Source: Colius striatus
Taxonomy: Eukaryota > Chordata > Aves > Coliiformes > Coliidae
DNA: 64,000 nt
Direction of reading: 5' to 3'
Assembly: GCF_028858725.1 (NCBI RefSeq)
Contig: NC_084790.1
Location: 34,141,031-34,205,030, forward strand
Part shown: one piece after another, positions 10,923 to 24,833 of the stretch
Numbering within the stretch: position 1 is the stretch's first letter
Layout of the letters: each line of letters starts with the position of its first letter
Position numbers and translations under genes: made by a program
The notes under the pieces: generated by a model
Database searches by the model: none
Told to the model about the DNA's origin: nothing
What the model saw: only the letters and a program-made list of their open reading frames with translations

Positions 10923-13900
10923 AGAGCACACAGAAGTCGCACCGGCTGCTGGCCTACAGCGATGCGCTGCTCTCCATCATCGCTACGGTGATGGTGAGCG
11001 CCTAGCTCGAGCCGGCCCGATGTGGTGGCGCCGTGGGGCCTGCTTAGTTCGTGCTCAGTTCGGCCTTGCCGCAGATCGCGGGCTGCCGGCGGTGGGTTTA
11101 GGGGTACTTTGGGAGGGCGGGCTGGCGCGGCGGGGATGCCCGGCAGGCCGAGCCTTCGCAGGTTGTCCCGGGCTCCTAGGTGGCGGCCGTGCCCTGTTCG
11201 GCGCTGTCCGAAACCGTGCCGACTTCCTCTGCTGTGTGCTGGCAGCACCGGCCACGGGGCCTGAGAGGCCTGTGCTGGCCCTGGTCGCGGGGAACAGGAA
11301 CGGCGTGGTCCCTGCGCGGCCGAAAAGGGGTTCCGCCTTCGGGAGGTGGTGGCCCTTGCTGTCTGGCTGACCCAGGAACATGCGCGACCACCCAGAGTTG
11401 TTCAGGCTTTAATAAAGCTCTCGATAAGGAAGCCCTGTAGTAATAAGATTTTATTGTTTCAGATTTTGCCAGTGGCTCACACAAAAATACATCCTGATCA
11501 GGTATCAAAAGTCTTTCTTGTGTCGTTTTTTTTGTCTTTGCAAATACATGTAACATCCTAAATTAGTGCTCTGATGGTATTTCAAGTTCCAGACTTTCAA
11601 AAAGCCCAAACCATATCATTAACAATAAAGCCAATAGAAATTTCCTCTGGGGGGAGAGGCTGCTGAACTTGGGGTAGAAGATCTGTGTCATCTGCAGAGC
11701 ATGTGATGTAAAGCCTGAATAAGCTGTATGTTGTAGGCCATAGATTTGATCCAGTTACATTTGTGTGAAGAATGAATTGCCCATCTTGACCAAAGTATCC
11801 TTCAGAAAGTCTATGCTCTTTTTTGTAATACATCAGGACTTAGAGAAACCACTTAGCTAGTGTAAGCTGAATGCTGCTTTTAAAATCAGGTTAATAATAA
11901 GTGTAGTCAGAATATGCAAAGATGGAAAAAGAAGGAAATAGAAAATCAGCTCATTGTGAAAGAAAAAGTAATGTCAGGAAACACAAATTAATCATTTGAG
12001 AAAGCATACTTAATTGGGATTTGGGATTTTTATCATGTTATATTTTTCTGCTCCTTAAAACAGACCTAGATGCAAATATTTTGACCCATTTACTTTAGGA
12101 AACTCAAGGATGATCCATAACATGGCAAATGTGCCACGAGTCTGTTTAAGCCATTGTAAAACATGCAAAAATTTGCTGTGCCTAAGCCCTACACTTCCTC
12201 ACTGTTAACAGTTGTCACATAAAAACCAGTGTGATACTTTAACTCCAGCAGTCAGTGACAAAAGCAGAAGAGTTGTTTTGCGGCCAGACCTCCTCTGAAG
12301 TGCGTTATCACAGTAAGAGTGATGAGAGCATGCATAGATGAATCACAAGGTGAACAGAGCATTGCCCTTTTACATATTGAAGAGATGTGTTGGTACATGG
12401 TATGCCTCTAACTACACATTTCAGTGTGCTTTCAGGTATCTAACAAACCAGTTCCTCTGCATGATAGTAAAAATATTGTTGGAAGAGAACTTCATTCTTG
12501 TCAGGCATTTTCAAAAGATATATTACATGACTACGTGTCCTTAATTTGCAAATACTGCTAATAATTTCACAGTGTAACGTTTATACTTCCCTTTTTCTGT
12601 CTGTGGGTGTCACTTTCAGAAACTGGGTGAAAGTGTTCAGCAACTTCTTCTAGCAAAAATTGCAGTCTACTTGATGACCTTCTTAATAGTCACAGTGGCA
12701 TGGGCAGCACATGTAAGGTAGGAACATGGTATTTAACTCCAAAGTTAAACTATTGTTTGAAAGGATGGGAAGTGGCCACTTGTCTATCTTGCTGATATAT
12801 CTCTGAATTGCCTTTTGTGGGATATTGCAAAAAGTTCTTTGTAAAGAAATGCTACCCTAAGCAGTGAATAATTATACTCTTAACATCACTGTCGCAGTGA
12901 TAAAGAGAAAAAAAAGCATTATAGATGTCTCTTAAATCCAAGTTACCCTTCACTTTACTTCATATCTTAAATGGAATTAAAGTTCTAATTATGATGAAAA
13001 AGCACAACTTTGTAACTTTTCTGGTACACAAATGGAGGAACTGATAGAGTACAGCTGTCTAAAACTTGTCTGTCAGTCCACAGCAGTGCTTCTCACAAAA
13101 TCAGTTGTAATGGTGCAGATGCTGCATTTTGTAAAGCTGTGGACACCACCATCTGCCCCAGTCCTGCTGGTTAAAAAGAAGTCAACATGCAGGCATCATG
13201 CTGGAATCAAGGCAGGTTTTGTTTTAATTTTGTTACTGTGTTTCCTGAAGTAAGTCTATTATTCTACATAAGCCTTATGCAGCTTACTAGCAGTTTGCAG
13301 GCTGTCCAGTCCTGGGTGTGCCAGGTGGCAAAAGATAGAGCTGCTGTGGAACGAAACTGCTGTGGGAGAATGCAACCTGGTAGTCTTGGCTGGATTTCAT
13401 CGTATAGCCAAGTGGCAAGTCCTCCAGAGAATCACCATCAACTCATGCTCCCAAATTACCTCCATATCTTCCACTTTCCAAGGAATGATAACCATTTGTA
13501 GCTCACTGCCTTGCTAGGTTTTTGGTATGTGATTTGAAGGGTAAGAACTGACATCTCGATCACTTTTTCGCAGATAAATTGGCTGTTAAAAATAAGGAAA
13601 TTTACTTTAAAATGTATATGATTTCTGACATAGAAGAAGGATACGGGAAGGGGGTAAGCCAGCTTGCTACATTATATGCTACTTGTCCTTCAAATTTAAA
13701 TGAGCTTCTTAATAACTGAATGAACATCATGGTTTGTATCTCACTTTTCAAAGTTTTCTAACAAATTACTTCCATGTTTGAGCTAATGAGTTTTCTAGCA
13801 TCTGGACTACTTTTATTAATTCTGGAGCAAAGGAAATCAGGTTCCTTTATAATATTAGAAACATATGACTTGAATACAGTGTTGTAAAACATATTTTGGG

Positions 13901-16900
13901 AGTTGGCTTGTTCATGATGCCTTTGCCTTGCCTTTCCAGGTTGTTTCAGGTGATAGAGCTCATAGATGATGTCCTCGCTCTTCTAAATCTGGTGAGTCTT
14001 ATCAGACACATTGGATATTTGAGCAATTACAGTTCACTTTTTCTTAAGTCTGTATGTATGTATCCAAAATTTTTTAATTTAAATGGCACAAGTCTGCCAA
14101 ATTCCCAATCCAGGAAGACAGAAAGAATTTGAATTCTTCCTTGCCAAAGAGGCTGATTTAGAACTAACTTGGTTTTAATTTCCATGTGTTTTGCTATAAG
14201 CCAAAGGAAGCTCTGCAACGGGTTAGTTTGAAGTTCATGATGACTAACTGAAGAGGAAAAGGTTTTGACTCTGTTCATCTGTGTCCAGCTGAAGTATTTG
14301 TCCTCCAGGCTTAAGGAAATTAAATGTCCTGTATTTTGTGGCAAGAAATCTTAGTGATAGGTTCAATTATCAGTTATATTTTCAGTCATTTCTGTTTTAA
14401 GTTTCTCAGAATTTCATTCTGAAGTTTATTTGAAACAGGATTATATGACCTTTCAAAAACTGCCACTGGGAGACTAATCTCTGAATCAGTGTTTTGAGCT
14501 TTACGCTTGCCTAAATCTTACTTCTTAAAATTTTGTCATTTATTTGAGTGTATTTTTTAATGAGCCATCCTATAATATCTTGATTACTTATAGTTGTAAT
14601 GGGATGCTGCAATGGTGAACATATTCTTGCTTTCAGCTAGAGCTTTGTAATTTGCTATATTGCTTAAAATTCTCATGTCTGACAGTGGGTAACCACACAG
14701 GTAATTTTGCTAATAAAAATATTTAGTTTAAACTCCACAAGATCACACTACAGGAAATTATATTAGAAGACTGGCTTAAAGTATATAATTCATACCTAAT
14801 GTAGCTTTCAAGGGTATGCTTTTTTTTTTTTTTTGCTTGAAGTTTTTTTTTTTTTTTAAATTTGGCTTTTTTATGTCTGAAATATGTGTGATCAGAGATT
14901 AATGTTTTTGACAGATCAGAAACACCTGTTTACAAGATGTGGTACTTTTGGCACTGCTGCTTTAGAAAGAAGTCTGTTGAGAACCGTAACAAAACTTTTA
15001 CTTGTGGTACTGGTAATAAAACTATAGTGTTTTCTAAAATAAGCCTGTACAGTTTGGATTTGTTTTCTGCGATAGCAGGCATGAAAGTCCTGTACAGAAC
15101 TAGCCATTTGTTACAGTCAAAGGTCAACAACTTCAGAAATGTGTTTTTTTCCCATGGCATAATGCAAGCATTTGATCTATTTGTGTTGCATTCTCTGGAT
15201 ACATCTTTAATGAGATAATTGCTTGCTTTGTATTTTACCTATTGTTCTGTATGTTTTTTTTTCTTTTTTTAGGCTTGTATGATGATCATAACTTTCTTGC
15301 CATACACAGTGAGTAGTTTTCTGAAATTTGAAATTTAAATTATGAGGGTTTATTTTCATCATGTATTTGGAAAGACTTTACTGTCTATTCTGAATACTGG
15401 GTATTCAGAAACCCAGGAAAATGTTATTATAGTGTAGACTCTGAAGCCATTTTAGTAGTTAAGCCTTACTTTTTAAAAAAATCATGAGGACTTGTCAAAA
15501 CCTTAAATTACTTAATATTATAGTCTTAGCAGAAAATGAGTATTCTAGAAAAAAATTAATAGTTATGGAAGATCATTGTTCCCCATAATTTCTTTTAAAA
15601 ATGCATTTGTATTGAAAAATATTCAAGTTATCTGGTGAGAGTTTTGCATTTTTAAGGGAACTAAAGCTGTGTTTCAAACTCCTCTCTAGATGACAGAACA
15701 TATTCCTTTTGCAACCTTGGCAGAGTTTTTCGGTACAACTTTTCACTCACTAATATTGTTTCTTGCAGCCAGTCATTCATTTTGTACATCTGCAGATTTT
15801 ACATTCTTCATGATTTCAGGTCAGATGACCTTTAGACTTAGCAAGCATATTTGTAACTGAACACCATATTAGCAAAACAGAACAGCTGCTTAAAATGTAT
15901 CTTTACTTTTATTGTCTGTGCAGAAGAGATTGATATAATGGGTACCTGTTTCTTTGTTGATATATCTGTTATGTATTAGTCTGCAAAGAATAAAGCTGTG
16001 GTCAGTAACACAGTCTTTACCAGCAAGGGCACATACTTTTTACTTTGCCTTGAAGCTGAAACACTTTTTTAAAAGTTATCAGTGTCATCCGTAATACTAT
16101 TCCCTGCTTTTTTTTTTTCCCCCACCTAATAATGTTGCAGAAAATAATACAACAGGGAGTCGTGGAGGTAGAGAAGCTAAAAAAAATATATCCCAATATA
16201 AAGAATTTTCACAGCTATGAAATATCTTGTCCCCTGAAAACACTGTGAAAATTTCTGTTCAGCCAAGAGCCAGGTTGTGGTTATTACAGAGATGGAATGT
16301 CAGAGCAGTTTTGTGATATCAATGTGAGAACAAAGCCAGGTGCCTGTGGTTGCCATATCTGTACATATTTTTGGCTAGAAATAATACTTTGTGGGGTTGT
16401 GTTTAAATGCAAAGTATTAATTAGGTTTTTTAGTTTGATTATTGAAAGAAGAGTGCATCTGTTTCTCTGCTGTTATTCCAACATTTTTTCTTAATTACAT
16501 GTTTGATCTACTTGCATTTTTTTCTAGTTTTCCTTAATGGCTTCCTTTCCAGAGGTACCTTTTGGCATTTTCCTGTTCAGTGTCTGTGCTATTGTCATTG
16601 GCCTTATACAGGTATTGGAGCTATCTATTTACATTTTCTCTTTTAAGTAGATTTTCTTGAGTAGAACTAAAATTGCGTTTCTTAAGTATGTGTAGAAATT
16701 GCTAAATATCTTTTTTGTTTGTGTTGTGCTCTTTTTGAAAGTTGTGCCTGTTGTGATAACATAGTATCTGTATATAAGATGAAAGTTTGCATTGCAACTG
16801 TGCTGTGAAAGTGATTTGAGCAACTAAATCACTTGATCACAAAGTCCACAGAATAGTAATTCCTTTCCCACTTTTAAAAAAATAACTTGTGGAAATAGCA

Positions 16901-19900
16901 ATTGACTTCCTGCTGAGATTCTTACCGAGCCAGTCAGTGGTGGCTGAGTGAACATGGGCTTTCAGCTTCAGTGCAGTGGCACTGATTTTCTCCTTGTACA
17001 ATGTCTGTCACTTTCTGTTCTGTATTGTGAAGGTCTTGATTCTCCTTCATGTAAGATCCATGGTCATGACAAGCTCTGCAGAGGAGACTAACATCTTGAC
17101 ATGCAGTTTATTATGAAATCTCAGAGTTTCTAAGGCCATTGCTCCATGTGGCAGTGAAGCATAATATTGAAAATGTTTTGGAATTGATTGCTTTATAGTT
17201 TTACAGTTTTATATTTGAAATGCTGGATATACTTTAATGTAATAACTTCATTAATCCTCTTCTTATTGCAGGCTGTGATAGTAGTATATGGATTCTATCA
17301 CCCACATTTACTGAACCAACAGATACAGGTGTCTGAAAATCAGAATTTCTATAAGCACCATATCTTAAAGATTATCCTAAGGGGACCATTTTTATGCTTT
17401 TTAGCAGCCATCTTTTCTTTCTTCTTTATTCCTTTGGTAAGTTCTCCCAGCTAACCAAAAACTTTGATGCAGCAGTTTGTATTAGTTGTATCTAGGACCA
17501 CGTGTTAAAATAGTGGTGTCCTTCTTAACCATAAAGACTCCTTCAGTTGCCAGTTCTGTGGTGTTCATTCAAATCATGGCTGCTGTTTTGCACTGAAGGT
17601 GTTCAGTTCACAATCTGCAATTTGGCCCATAGGTTTGGATAGTTTTGAAGAACATTGTGCTACAATATTTGCTTTACTTCCTCCATCTGAGTCTTTATTA
17701 ATGCTTCTCCTAATTACAAGCAAGTCTTTTAAACTGTAACTTCTTCCTCAGAAGTAGGTGAGATCATGTGGAAAGTTACATGAAATAAACATTGTATTGC
17801 ACAAACTGAAGACAAGTGATTATAACTGCTGAACTTATTAAGAGCTTTTATCATTCTCAAAACCCGCACTTGGAAATAAAATCTAGTTTTAGGGTGTATC
17901 CTGAGCTTCCTTATTCCATCTTCTTCTCTAGGAAAATGTGGATTCAACTGAATTTTAAGGAAGATTCCATAGGCATTTGCAGTGTTTAAATAATCCTCAA
18001 ATTTTGCAGGAGTCAGTTTGCAGTTGATAAAAGGGACAGTTAAAGAGTCCAAACATGAAAAGGCCTAATTTTAACTGGAAAAATATTTCCCTCATACTTT
18101 ACTTCCCTCTCTCCCATGCCTTGCTCACTAGTGTATTTTTTTTTAATATTACTAAGAACAAAATTAGTCTCCAGGTTGCTCTTGTGCTTAGACCTGTGCA
18201 AAGCCTGTGAACTACTTATACCCCACGGAGGTATCTTTGGGACACCGCAGTTGTAGAATTATAGAATCATGCACTATCTCAAGTTGAAAGGACCCAGAAG
18301 TATCACACAGGATAATTCTCCAACATCCAAAGAGTCATTATCGCATTTTTGTTAGCAGATTTTTTTCCTCTTGTTGTTTTAGCTTGCTTCATTGGTGGTA
18401 GTATATTAGCTATCAAAAAACAGTATTTATATACAGCAAATGCAGTATTCAAGAAGTAGGTGTGTATTTTAGGTGACCCTATTCCATGTCAGAAAGTCAA
18501 GATTTTTATTTCTCAGTGTGATTATACCTAAAGATTGAGAGTAATAGTTTAATGTGAAACTTGGAAAGTTACTTATGTTTTGATAAGTAAATTTAAACTG
18601 TGTTCATTTTTCTCTCCGTAGTCTTATGTGCTTCTTGGGCTCGTAATCATTTTTCCACATCTCACTCGATTCATTACATGGTGTAAAATCAAGATTGTTG
18701 GTGAGTAACAATGTTCATAGGAGTATGTTCTGATCTGTTATTAGGTTGTGAACATGTTATCCAGACTGCCTGGAATGAAGTAATTTTACTTCTCTTCCAT
18801 TTTCAGTGTTTGAACATAGTGATTTTGGGGTCTATTGCCATGCTTCTAAACAATTTCTCTCTCAGTCCCTGGTTTCCTTTAATTTGTGACTAGATTTGCA
18901 TAAGGCACAATACATTAAAAAATAATTTCTGACTGCAGAACCTTTCTGCTTTGTCCTGAATATGCACATGTGCACACACACACACACACACAGATACATG
19001 AATGATGGCTGGAAGTGATCTGTCCCTTTTCCCTCCTAAAGAGGGAGCATGGGGATTAAAGAATCAGAAGCAGACTGTATCCCTTTCTTCCCAGCAATAC
19101 TGTATTGTCCCACATTTCCAAACAGGCAACCACAGCACCTATACATCAAACTTTTTCAGGATAATTAACTGCTTAAAATATTACATCTCTTTAATCTAAC
19201 TGTTGTGGTCTAAAGGTGTGCCTTCACACATGGCTTAAGTCAGCTTAAATCCGTGCTGCCTTCCCTCACACTCCTTGCTTATGTTCTTTCTGTCCTTTTG
19301 TCTGCACTATCAATGGCACAACCAGACCAACAGTCAGAGCTGCTCCTAAACTGTGCTAAGAAGGAGATTGCCAAAATAAAGGAGAAGGTGGTATCATCCA
19401 GCCTACTTAGCCAAAAGGTTTCGCTCAAAGAGTGTCCCTCTTTGAGCACAATATAAACTAAGAAAACACTGAACAGATTATGTCTTCTGAAATGGCATGC
19501 CCAGGATTAGTTGAATACTCAACACCTTTGTGCTTCTGATGCTGCTAATCAAGTCCATCTGTGTACAGACTGCAAATGGGAGTATTATTTTTACTCCCCC
19601 ATGTGGTAGCAGTAGTAGACAAGGAGACAGAAGTGCTTGGAAACAGCTAAAGCCAGACTCAGAGACAGAGAATAAACACATATAAATATTGCCTCTGTCT
19701 ATTGTGATGGGAGCACTGCGAATTGCAGTCGGGCCATGTCTGTGTATGTCTTAAGTCCATCAGATGGCTGACATAACTGCTCTGTTGACTGAGTTGGGAT
19801 TACACTTGCTTTTCGTTCAGTTCCTCTCGTTACTTCCTCTGTAGCTGTAAGCTTTTTCTTTGTCCTGTCTATGTTCCTGAAGTGGTGCAGCTTGGCTAGC

Positions 19901-21768
19901 TGGGCAATTCAGAGTCCAGTCTTTAGGGCTGTTCGACATTTCCAATAAAGCTCGAAAGCCCCACCTTTTGACCAAAGACTGCACTTATTTTAAAGCAGGC
20001 CATTTGATGTCTCAGTGCAGCACCCATGCTCCACTGAGTTTTTCTGCCATGCAGTGTAAGTTCTCCACATGCTGCTAGAGGTTCCACAGCTACTGGGGCT
20101 TCCCAAGGCACAGTATCCATTTATTTAGCTCAAATGTTTTGTTCAATTACAGCCTGAGTCATTATTCACTTGGTGGTCTGCTGTACTGTTTGTTTAAAGG
20201 ACAGGGCTTGCCCCTGAAATGCATGTTGTCCTGAAAGCAGCATGAACTTCAGGGAGAGTAAGAAGCTGCTGAAAAACAGTGGAGTGGATGACCTGTGTAG
20301 ATGAACAGCACTGTTTGTGCTACAGAAAGATTTTGGCAGGTGGGGAGAAAGAGAAAGGGAGGTCACAGAAGGTTGTTCAACTACTTTGTTTTATACCACC
20401 TGGTTTTCTCTGTCATTGGTAAGCATCTGGATTTGTTTCCAGGTCAAAAGGATGAAGACGAGGAACACCTTAGCTTAGAAACCTTCACTTTTTACCTCAG
20501 TGAGCCTCTGAGTAAGGAACGGGTAGAAGCATTCAGTGATGGAGTCTATGCTATTGTAGCAACCCTGCTCATTTTGGATATATGGTAAGGCTTTGTGTTG
20601 CTTCTTAATACTTTGGTTATATACAATATTAACTTTTGTCTGTATGTGATATTCGAGGAAATAAAATATAACCAAACATTGTCTTTGACTTCTAAAATCT
20701 GGGGTCTTTACTTTATGATTTTCTGGAAAGGTCAAAACACAAACAGGGCAGATTTCTGAGGCCTGCATTTCAGCAGTTGGAGTGGGGAGTCTTGAAGAAC
20801 AAAGCTGCCTTTTTGTTTAGTCGTGTTTTCAGATAAGAGGCTTTTGTCAAGAAAAACTGTGTAGTCACTATGGCAACTTTATTATATTAACCTAAAGGAA
20901 TGCCAACTTCCTTTCAGATTTCATTTCAAACCTAATTTATATGCAGAGCCATTATTTGAAATGCTGTTTTTAAGATACAAATTAGAAATCTACAAAGTCA
21001 ATGGCTGTTGTTCCCTACTTGCTCAGAGTAAAGCAATGTACTTCAGCATTGCCTCAGGTGATGTAACGGTAATATGTAACGTAAAATAAGTTTTCTCTCC
21101 ACAGTGAAGACAATGTCCCTGATCCCAAAGAAGTTGAGGAGAAGTTCCATGGCAGCCTTCTTAAAGCTTTAAGTGAATATGGACCAAACTACCTTGCCTA
21201 CTTTGGCTCATTTGTAACAATTGGTCTCCTGTGGTTTGTCCATCACTCACTTTTCCTTTACATAGCAAAAGCTACACGATTAATGGGACTGCTCAACATA
21301 CTTTCGTTGGCTTTCATTGGTGGTCTCCCACTAGCTTACCAGCTGACCAGTGAATTTGCAGAGAAGTCTCACAATGAAATAGAAGCCATTCAGGTCAGCT
21401 GTGTTATCACTTTTTTTGCCAGCATATTTCAGTTTGCCATATGGACTACAGCCCTCCTGCATGAAGGGGAAACTTTGCATCCTTTTGCTAGATATGGTGG
21501 CAAAGAGCATGCCTTCATGTTTGCTAAGCTGGCTCTCTACCCTTGTGTAAGCCTTGGAGCCTTCTTTCTAACATGCTTGTTAAGTGAATTCAGCACAACA
21601 ATTTTCCATCTTATGCAGATTGTAATCCCATTTACTTTTCTTGCCTTGCGCATTTTTGTTAGAATTGCTTTGACTGTCATCAAGTCAGTGACGTCTCTCT
21701 CCAGACAGAAAGTTGTATTGTTACAAGAGGAGGAGGCGTGTCTGTCTGCTGGTGAAACACTCTCCTAA
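10856..21768 (+). CDS. TMEM175: TMEM175, endosomal/lysosomal potassium channel, complete
   Basis: TMEM175 is a two-repeat (six helices each) K+ channel of late endosomes and lysosomes, also reported to leak protons. Coding exons: 10856-10993, 11463-11501, 12620-12717, 13940-13991, 15273-15308, 16528-16611, 17272-17436, 18622-18700, 20443-20584, 21105-21768. All are bounded by AG/GT, all phases join, and the total is 498 codons plus TAA (human about 504). Repeat I opens with HRLLAYSDALLSIIATVM (residues 29-46) and repeat II with KERVEAFSDGVYAIVATLL (from residue 255). The pore-lining isoleucines of the two repeats, Ile46 and Ile271 in human, correspond to Ile41 and Ile268. The family's FSD motif is YSD in repeat I and FSD in repeat II. 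The N-terminus is short and acidic; the C-terminal tail is short. The start was chosen as the first ATG in frame with the conserved helix. Intact in every respect. Confidence 0.97.
18254..18335 (-). mobile_element. CR1 tail fragment in TMEM175 intron 8 region
   Basis: 'tagaattatagaatcat...caagttgaaaggaccc' is a degraded reversed CR1 3' end. It lies in TMEM175 intron 7, just upstream of the exon at 18622. Confidence 0.6.
18972..18992. repeat. (CA)n microsatellite
   Basis: About ten CA units in TMEM175 intron 8. Confidence 0.9.
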
Positions 21769-23410
21769 GTTTCCATGTCGTGCATGTGAAGTTCCACCTT
21801 TTCTTCATCTCTTTTAACTCATATTAGCTTCATGTGTGGATTATATTGATCTAAACCAAAGTCTGTTCACCATAACTAGGGCATATTTAAGTTTTATCTG
21901 GTCATGCTTGAGGTCCTTTCTCCAAAACCTGTCAGTGCAAAAATCAGGTAAACAGGGGATACAAATCAAAACTATAGAGTTACTCTTTTGGAAAAAAAAC
22001 CCCACTGCTTGACATGTAACTGCAGTGATGATTGATGAAGAAGTGCACAACCAGGTGCCCAGCAAAAGGCCCTTTTTTCTGACATATGGCAGTTGTTATG
22101 GCAGCCAAACACAGGCATAGCAGCTGGTTGTGCCACCGTGAGATACGGAGTGAAGCTTGGAAGATATGGAGACCTCTGGATTTCTGGATGGTGGATCGTG
22201 ATAGAATGTTTGTGTGTAGACGTTGCTGGTCTCCCCTTGGGGTTTTGGGTGGGTTTTTCTGTTTGTTTGTTTGGCTTGGTTTTTAATGGTTACAATGTCT
22301 TTTCTGGATAGTTGAAAATGTGTGACAGGATTTTGAAAACTACTTTAGTGGTTTGTAAGATTGAGTTTAGATGACAGTAGCATTTACAACCCATAGGCTG
22401 TCTTCCAGGCTCTCGGAACACAAGTTCTTCAGACACATCTGTTCCTTTAAAAAAGGATATGTTTAGGAAATGAGGATTCATGTGGCTTTGTATCTAAGGC
22501 TTGAACTAGCTTTGATACCTTCCAGGAAAGAGATTCCAAGAATTGTGAGACATGAAGTAAACTTGCTTTCAGTTCTGAACCAGCTGCAGGCTTTTTGTGT
22601 CTATTTTTGTGCCTATTGAAAGAAACATCTTTCTGTTATCCTGAAGGCATGATTCAGAGAGCATGTGAGACTTTAATGACACATATAAGAGTTCCATATT
22701 AGGTAAGGAAGTTGAGTTTTTCCCCAAGTAGAGGTTAACTAAGGGATCTCACAGATTTCTGAGTTTCAGCAAGACAGCAACAGAAAACCCTGTAGGACTT
22801 CCAGTCCGTAGCATGTTGATTTCTTTTACACTTCTGTGAAGTTTGATCAGCTTTGTGCTTACCAAACGTTACCCTACAGAAAGCTGTATAGAACGAGTGG
22901 GCAAAGTCATCTAGCTGCCTTGGAAGCCTTTATGTTTCTTTTTGGCAGAGCTGGTAGTTTGTATCTCAGACTGTTTTACTGCCGGATAACTTTAATGCCA
23001 TATTTAAAGGCATTTGAGGGATTTTATTGTTCCTCTTAAAAAAGAAATTCTGTGGCAATGTATACCTGGAGTAGTTGTTAGTGAAAACAAATTCAGATAT
23101 CTCATTTCAGTTGTCATCAGTCTTGAAAGCGCTTGTGCTTTTGGTTCGAAGCACCTTGATTCCAAGATGTAATTGTTAGTGTTATGTACTTCTTGTGAGA
23201 GAGTACATTCAGATATCCAGGGACTTTTATACCTGGTTGATGTTAAATGACTTACAGTAGGATTCTGCATTGTGTCGCATATTGCACGGTTTTTCTGGTA
23301 TTTAATAAAGGCACTTTCAGTTCTACATGATTTTGTTTCCAATGTGCAGTGGGCACATAATAGCAATGTATGAATGTGTATTTGTAATAAATTTCAATCA
23401 GAGAAAAAAC
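21769..23410 (+). other. TMEM175: TMEM175 3' untranslated region
   Basis: No splice-framed coding sequence follows the stop codon. AATAAA hexamers occur at 23304-23309 and 23386-23391, so the transcript probably ends shortly after 23400. The AT-rich text contains no recognised repeat. Confidence 0.7.
23386..23391 (+). other. TMEM175: Polyadenylation signal of TMEM175
   Basis: AATAAA about 1.6 kb after the stop codon; a second candidate AATAAA is at 23304-23309. Confidence 0.6.
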
Positions 23411-24087
23411 AAAACTTCTAGTTTTTTATTTCTCATCTGCAGGTGAAACAAATCCAACAACTAAAATTATGTTGGACATCTTTTTTTTTTTCCTTCAAAG
23501 TCCTTCTCCTTCCAACCTTGGCCATCCTGTACTTTTGTGTGAAACACCCAAAAGCTTTTAATGTGATGGAAAGAATTGTTGATTCTACTTCTATTGCTAC
23601 TTGAAGAAAATGAGACCTGATACTAAGTCTGACAAAGGAGTTTCATTCCACTGTTTACAGGGATGCTTTGAAGAGCAGTGAATTGCAACATATAAATATT
23701 ACAAGGAAATGAATTGGATAGCTAATGCATTTTTCCTCTTTTTTTAAATCCCACTTGCAAGAAAATAATGTGTTCTGCAGAAAGACAACTATTTTTTTTC
23801 ACTTAAAATACCATTATTCAAATTTAGTAATATCTCAGAACCTAAACTTGAGGGCAAACTTAACTGAAGATTTTGTATAAACAGAGTTTCCTTAGGATCG
23901 TTTTTACAGTTTTGGTACGTTCTGGGGAAACAAACTGCATTTCAGAATGAAGAAGTAATTTGAATTGTGTGATTCTCAAATAGGAAGAATATTCCCCATA
24001 TGAGCTATTCTTTAAAGAGTTACTAGTGACCACAGGTTTTTGTCTCTAGAAAAATTGTAGTGAAACACTGACAATGATTATAATAAT

Positions 24088-24510
24088 CCCAGAATCGCAG
24101 AACAGATGAGGTCAGATGGGAACTTTGAGGACAGCCTAACCCAACCCTCCTATTTAAAATAGAGCTGGTTGCTGAGAGCCATGTCCAGCCAGACTTTGAC
24201 TGTCTACACAGATGGAGACATATGAACCACTCAACAAACAGGTCAACCTGTTTGAATGTCCAGTCACTTAAAGTGGGAAAAAAAAAAAAAGTTTTTTTCC
24301 TTTTTTCTGCCATTTAAGTGGGATTTCCTGTCTTTCAGTTAGGATGAGAAACAATGGACGCAGTCATGGGGCACCATTGGGAAAACATCTCTCTCAGTCT
24401 TTGCTCCTCCTTATCAGGTATTTTTAAACCTTGGTAAGATGCCCTCTGATTCTTCTCTTGTAGGCTGCATAGCCCTGGTTCTCTTGGTCACTCCTTGCAT
24501 GAGAGATGCC
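24088..24510 (-). mobile_element. CR1 LINE 3' region, older copy
   Basis: The plus strand reads as a reversed CR1 3' end ('cccagaatcgcagaac', 'gttgctgagagccatgtcc'), then, after a diverged A/T-rich part, 'ctcttgtaggctgcatagcc' and 'catgagagatgcccca', which continue the same consensus. It is clearly more diverged than the next copy, which abuts it at 24511. Confidence 0.75.
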
Positions 24511-24833
24511 CCAGATAGATGTTTGTAAATATCTAAATGGTAGGTATCTGGAGGTTGGGGCATCCCTTTTTCTATTGTATCTAACAACAGGACAAGGGGT
24601 AATGGGATGAAGCTGGAACACAAAGTTTCACGTAAGAAAAAAATATTTTACTGTGAGGGCGAGGAAGCAGTGGCACAGGCTGCCCAGAGGGGTGTGGCGT
24701 CTCCTTCCTTGGAAGTCCTCAAGACCTAACTAGACCTTCCTGTGTGACTCGATCTAGGGGAATCTGCTTTAGCAGGGGGGTTGGACTAGATGATCTCTAA
24801 AGGTCCCAACCCCTACTATCCTATGATTCTATG
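24511..24833 (+). mobile_element. CR1 LINE 3' end
   Basis: Forward-oriented CR1 tail: 'aacaggacaaggggtaatgg', 'caggctgcccagagg', 'ggttggactagatgatctc', ending 'ctatgattctatgg'. It is well preserved. Its tail meets the tail of a reversed copy at 24833/24834. Confidence 0.9.

Larger units (their letters stand above)
10680..11400 (+). promoter_or_regulatory. TMEM175: CpG island promoter of TMEM175
   Basis: The surrounding AT-rich DNA changes to a CpG-dense block that covers the 5' end, the first coding exon and the start of intron 1. A run of overlapping GC boxes (CCCGCCCCGCCCCGCCCCGCC, 10801-10821) lies 35 bases before the start codon. No TATA box is seen. This is a typical TATA-less, Sp1-type housekeeping promoter. 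Confidence 0.75.

Noticed and set aside
10534-11556. Open frames antisense to and overlapping the TMEM175 5' end
   Set aside because: Same CpG-island effect; no homology or splice framing, and the real exons are on the plus strand.
17729-18052. 107-codon minus-strand frame in TMEM175 intron 7
   Set aside because: No recognisable domain and no acceptor/donor pair bounding it; treated as chance, though it is long for AT-rich DNA.
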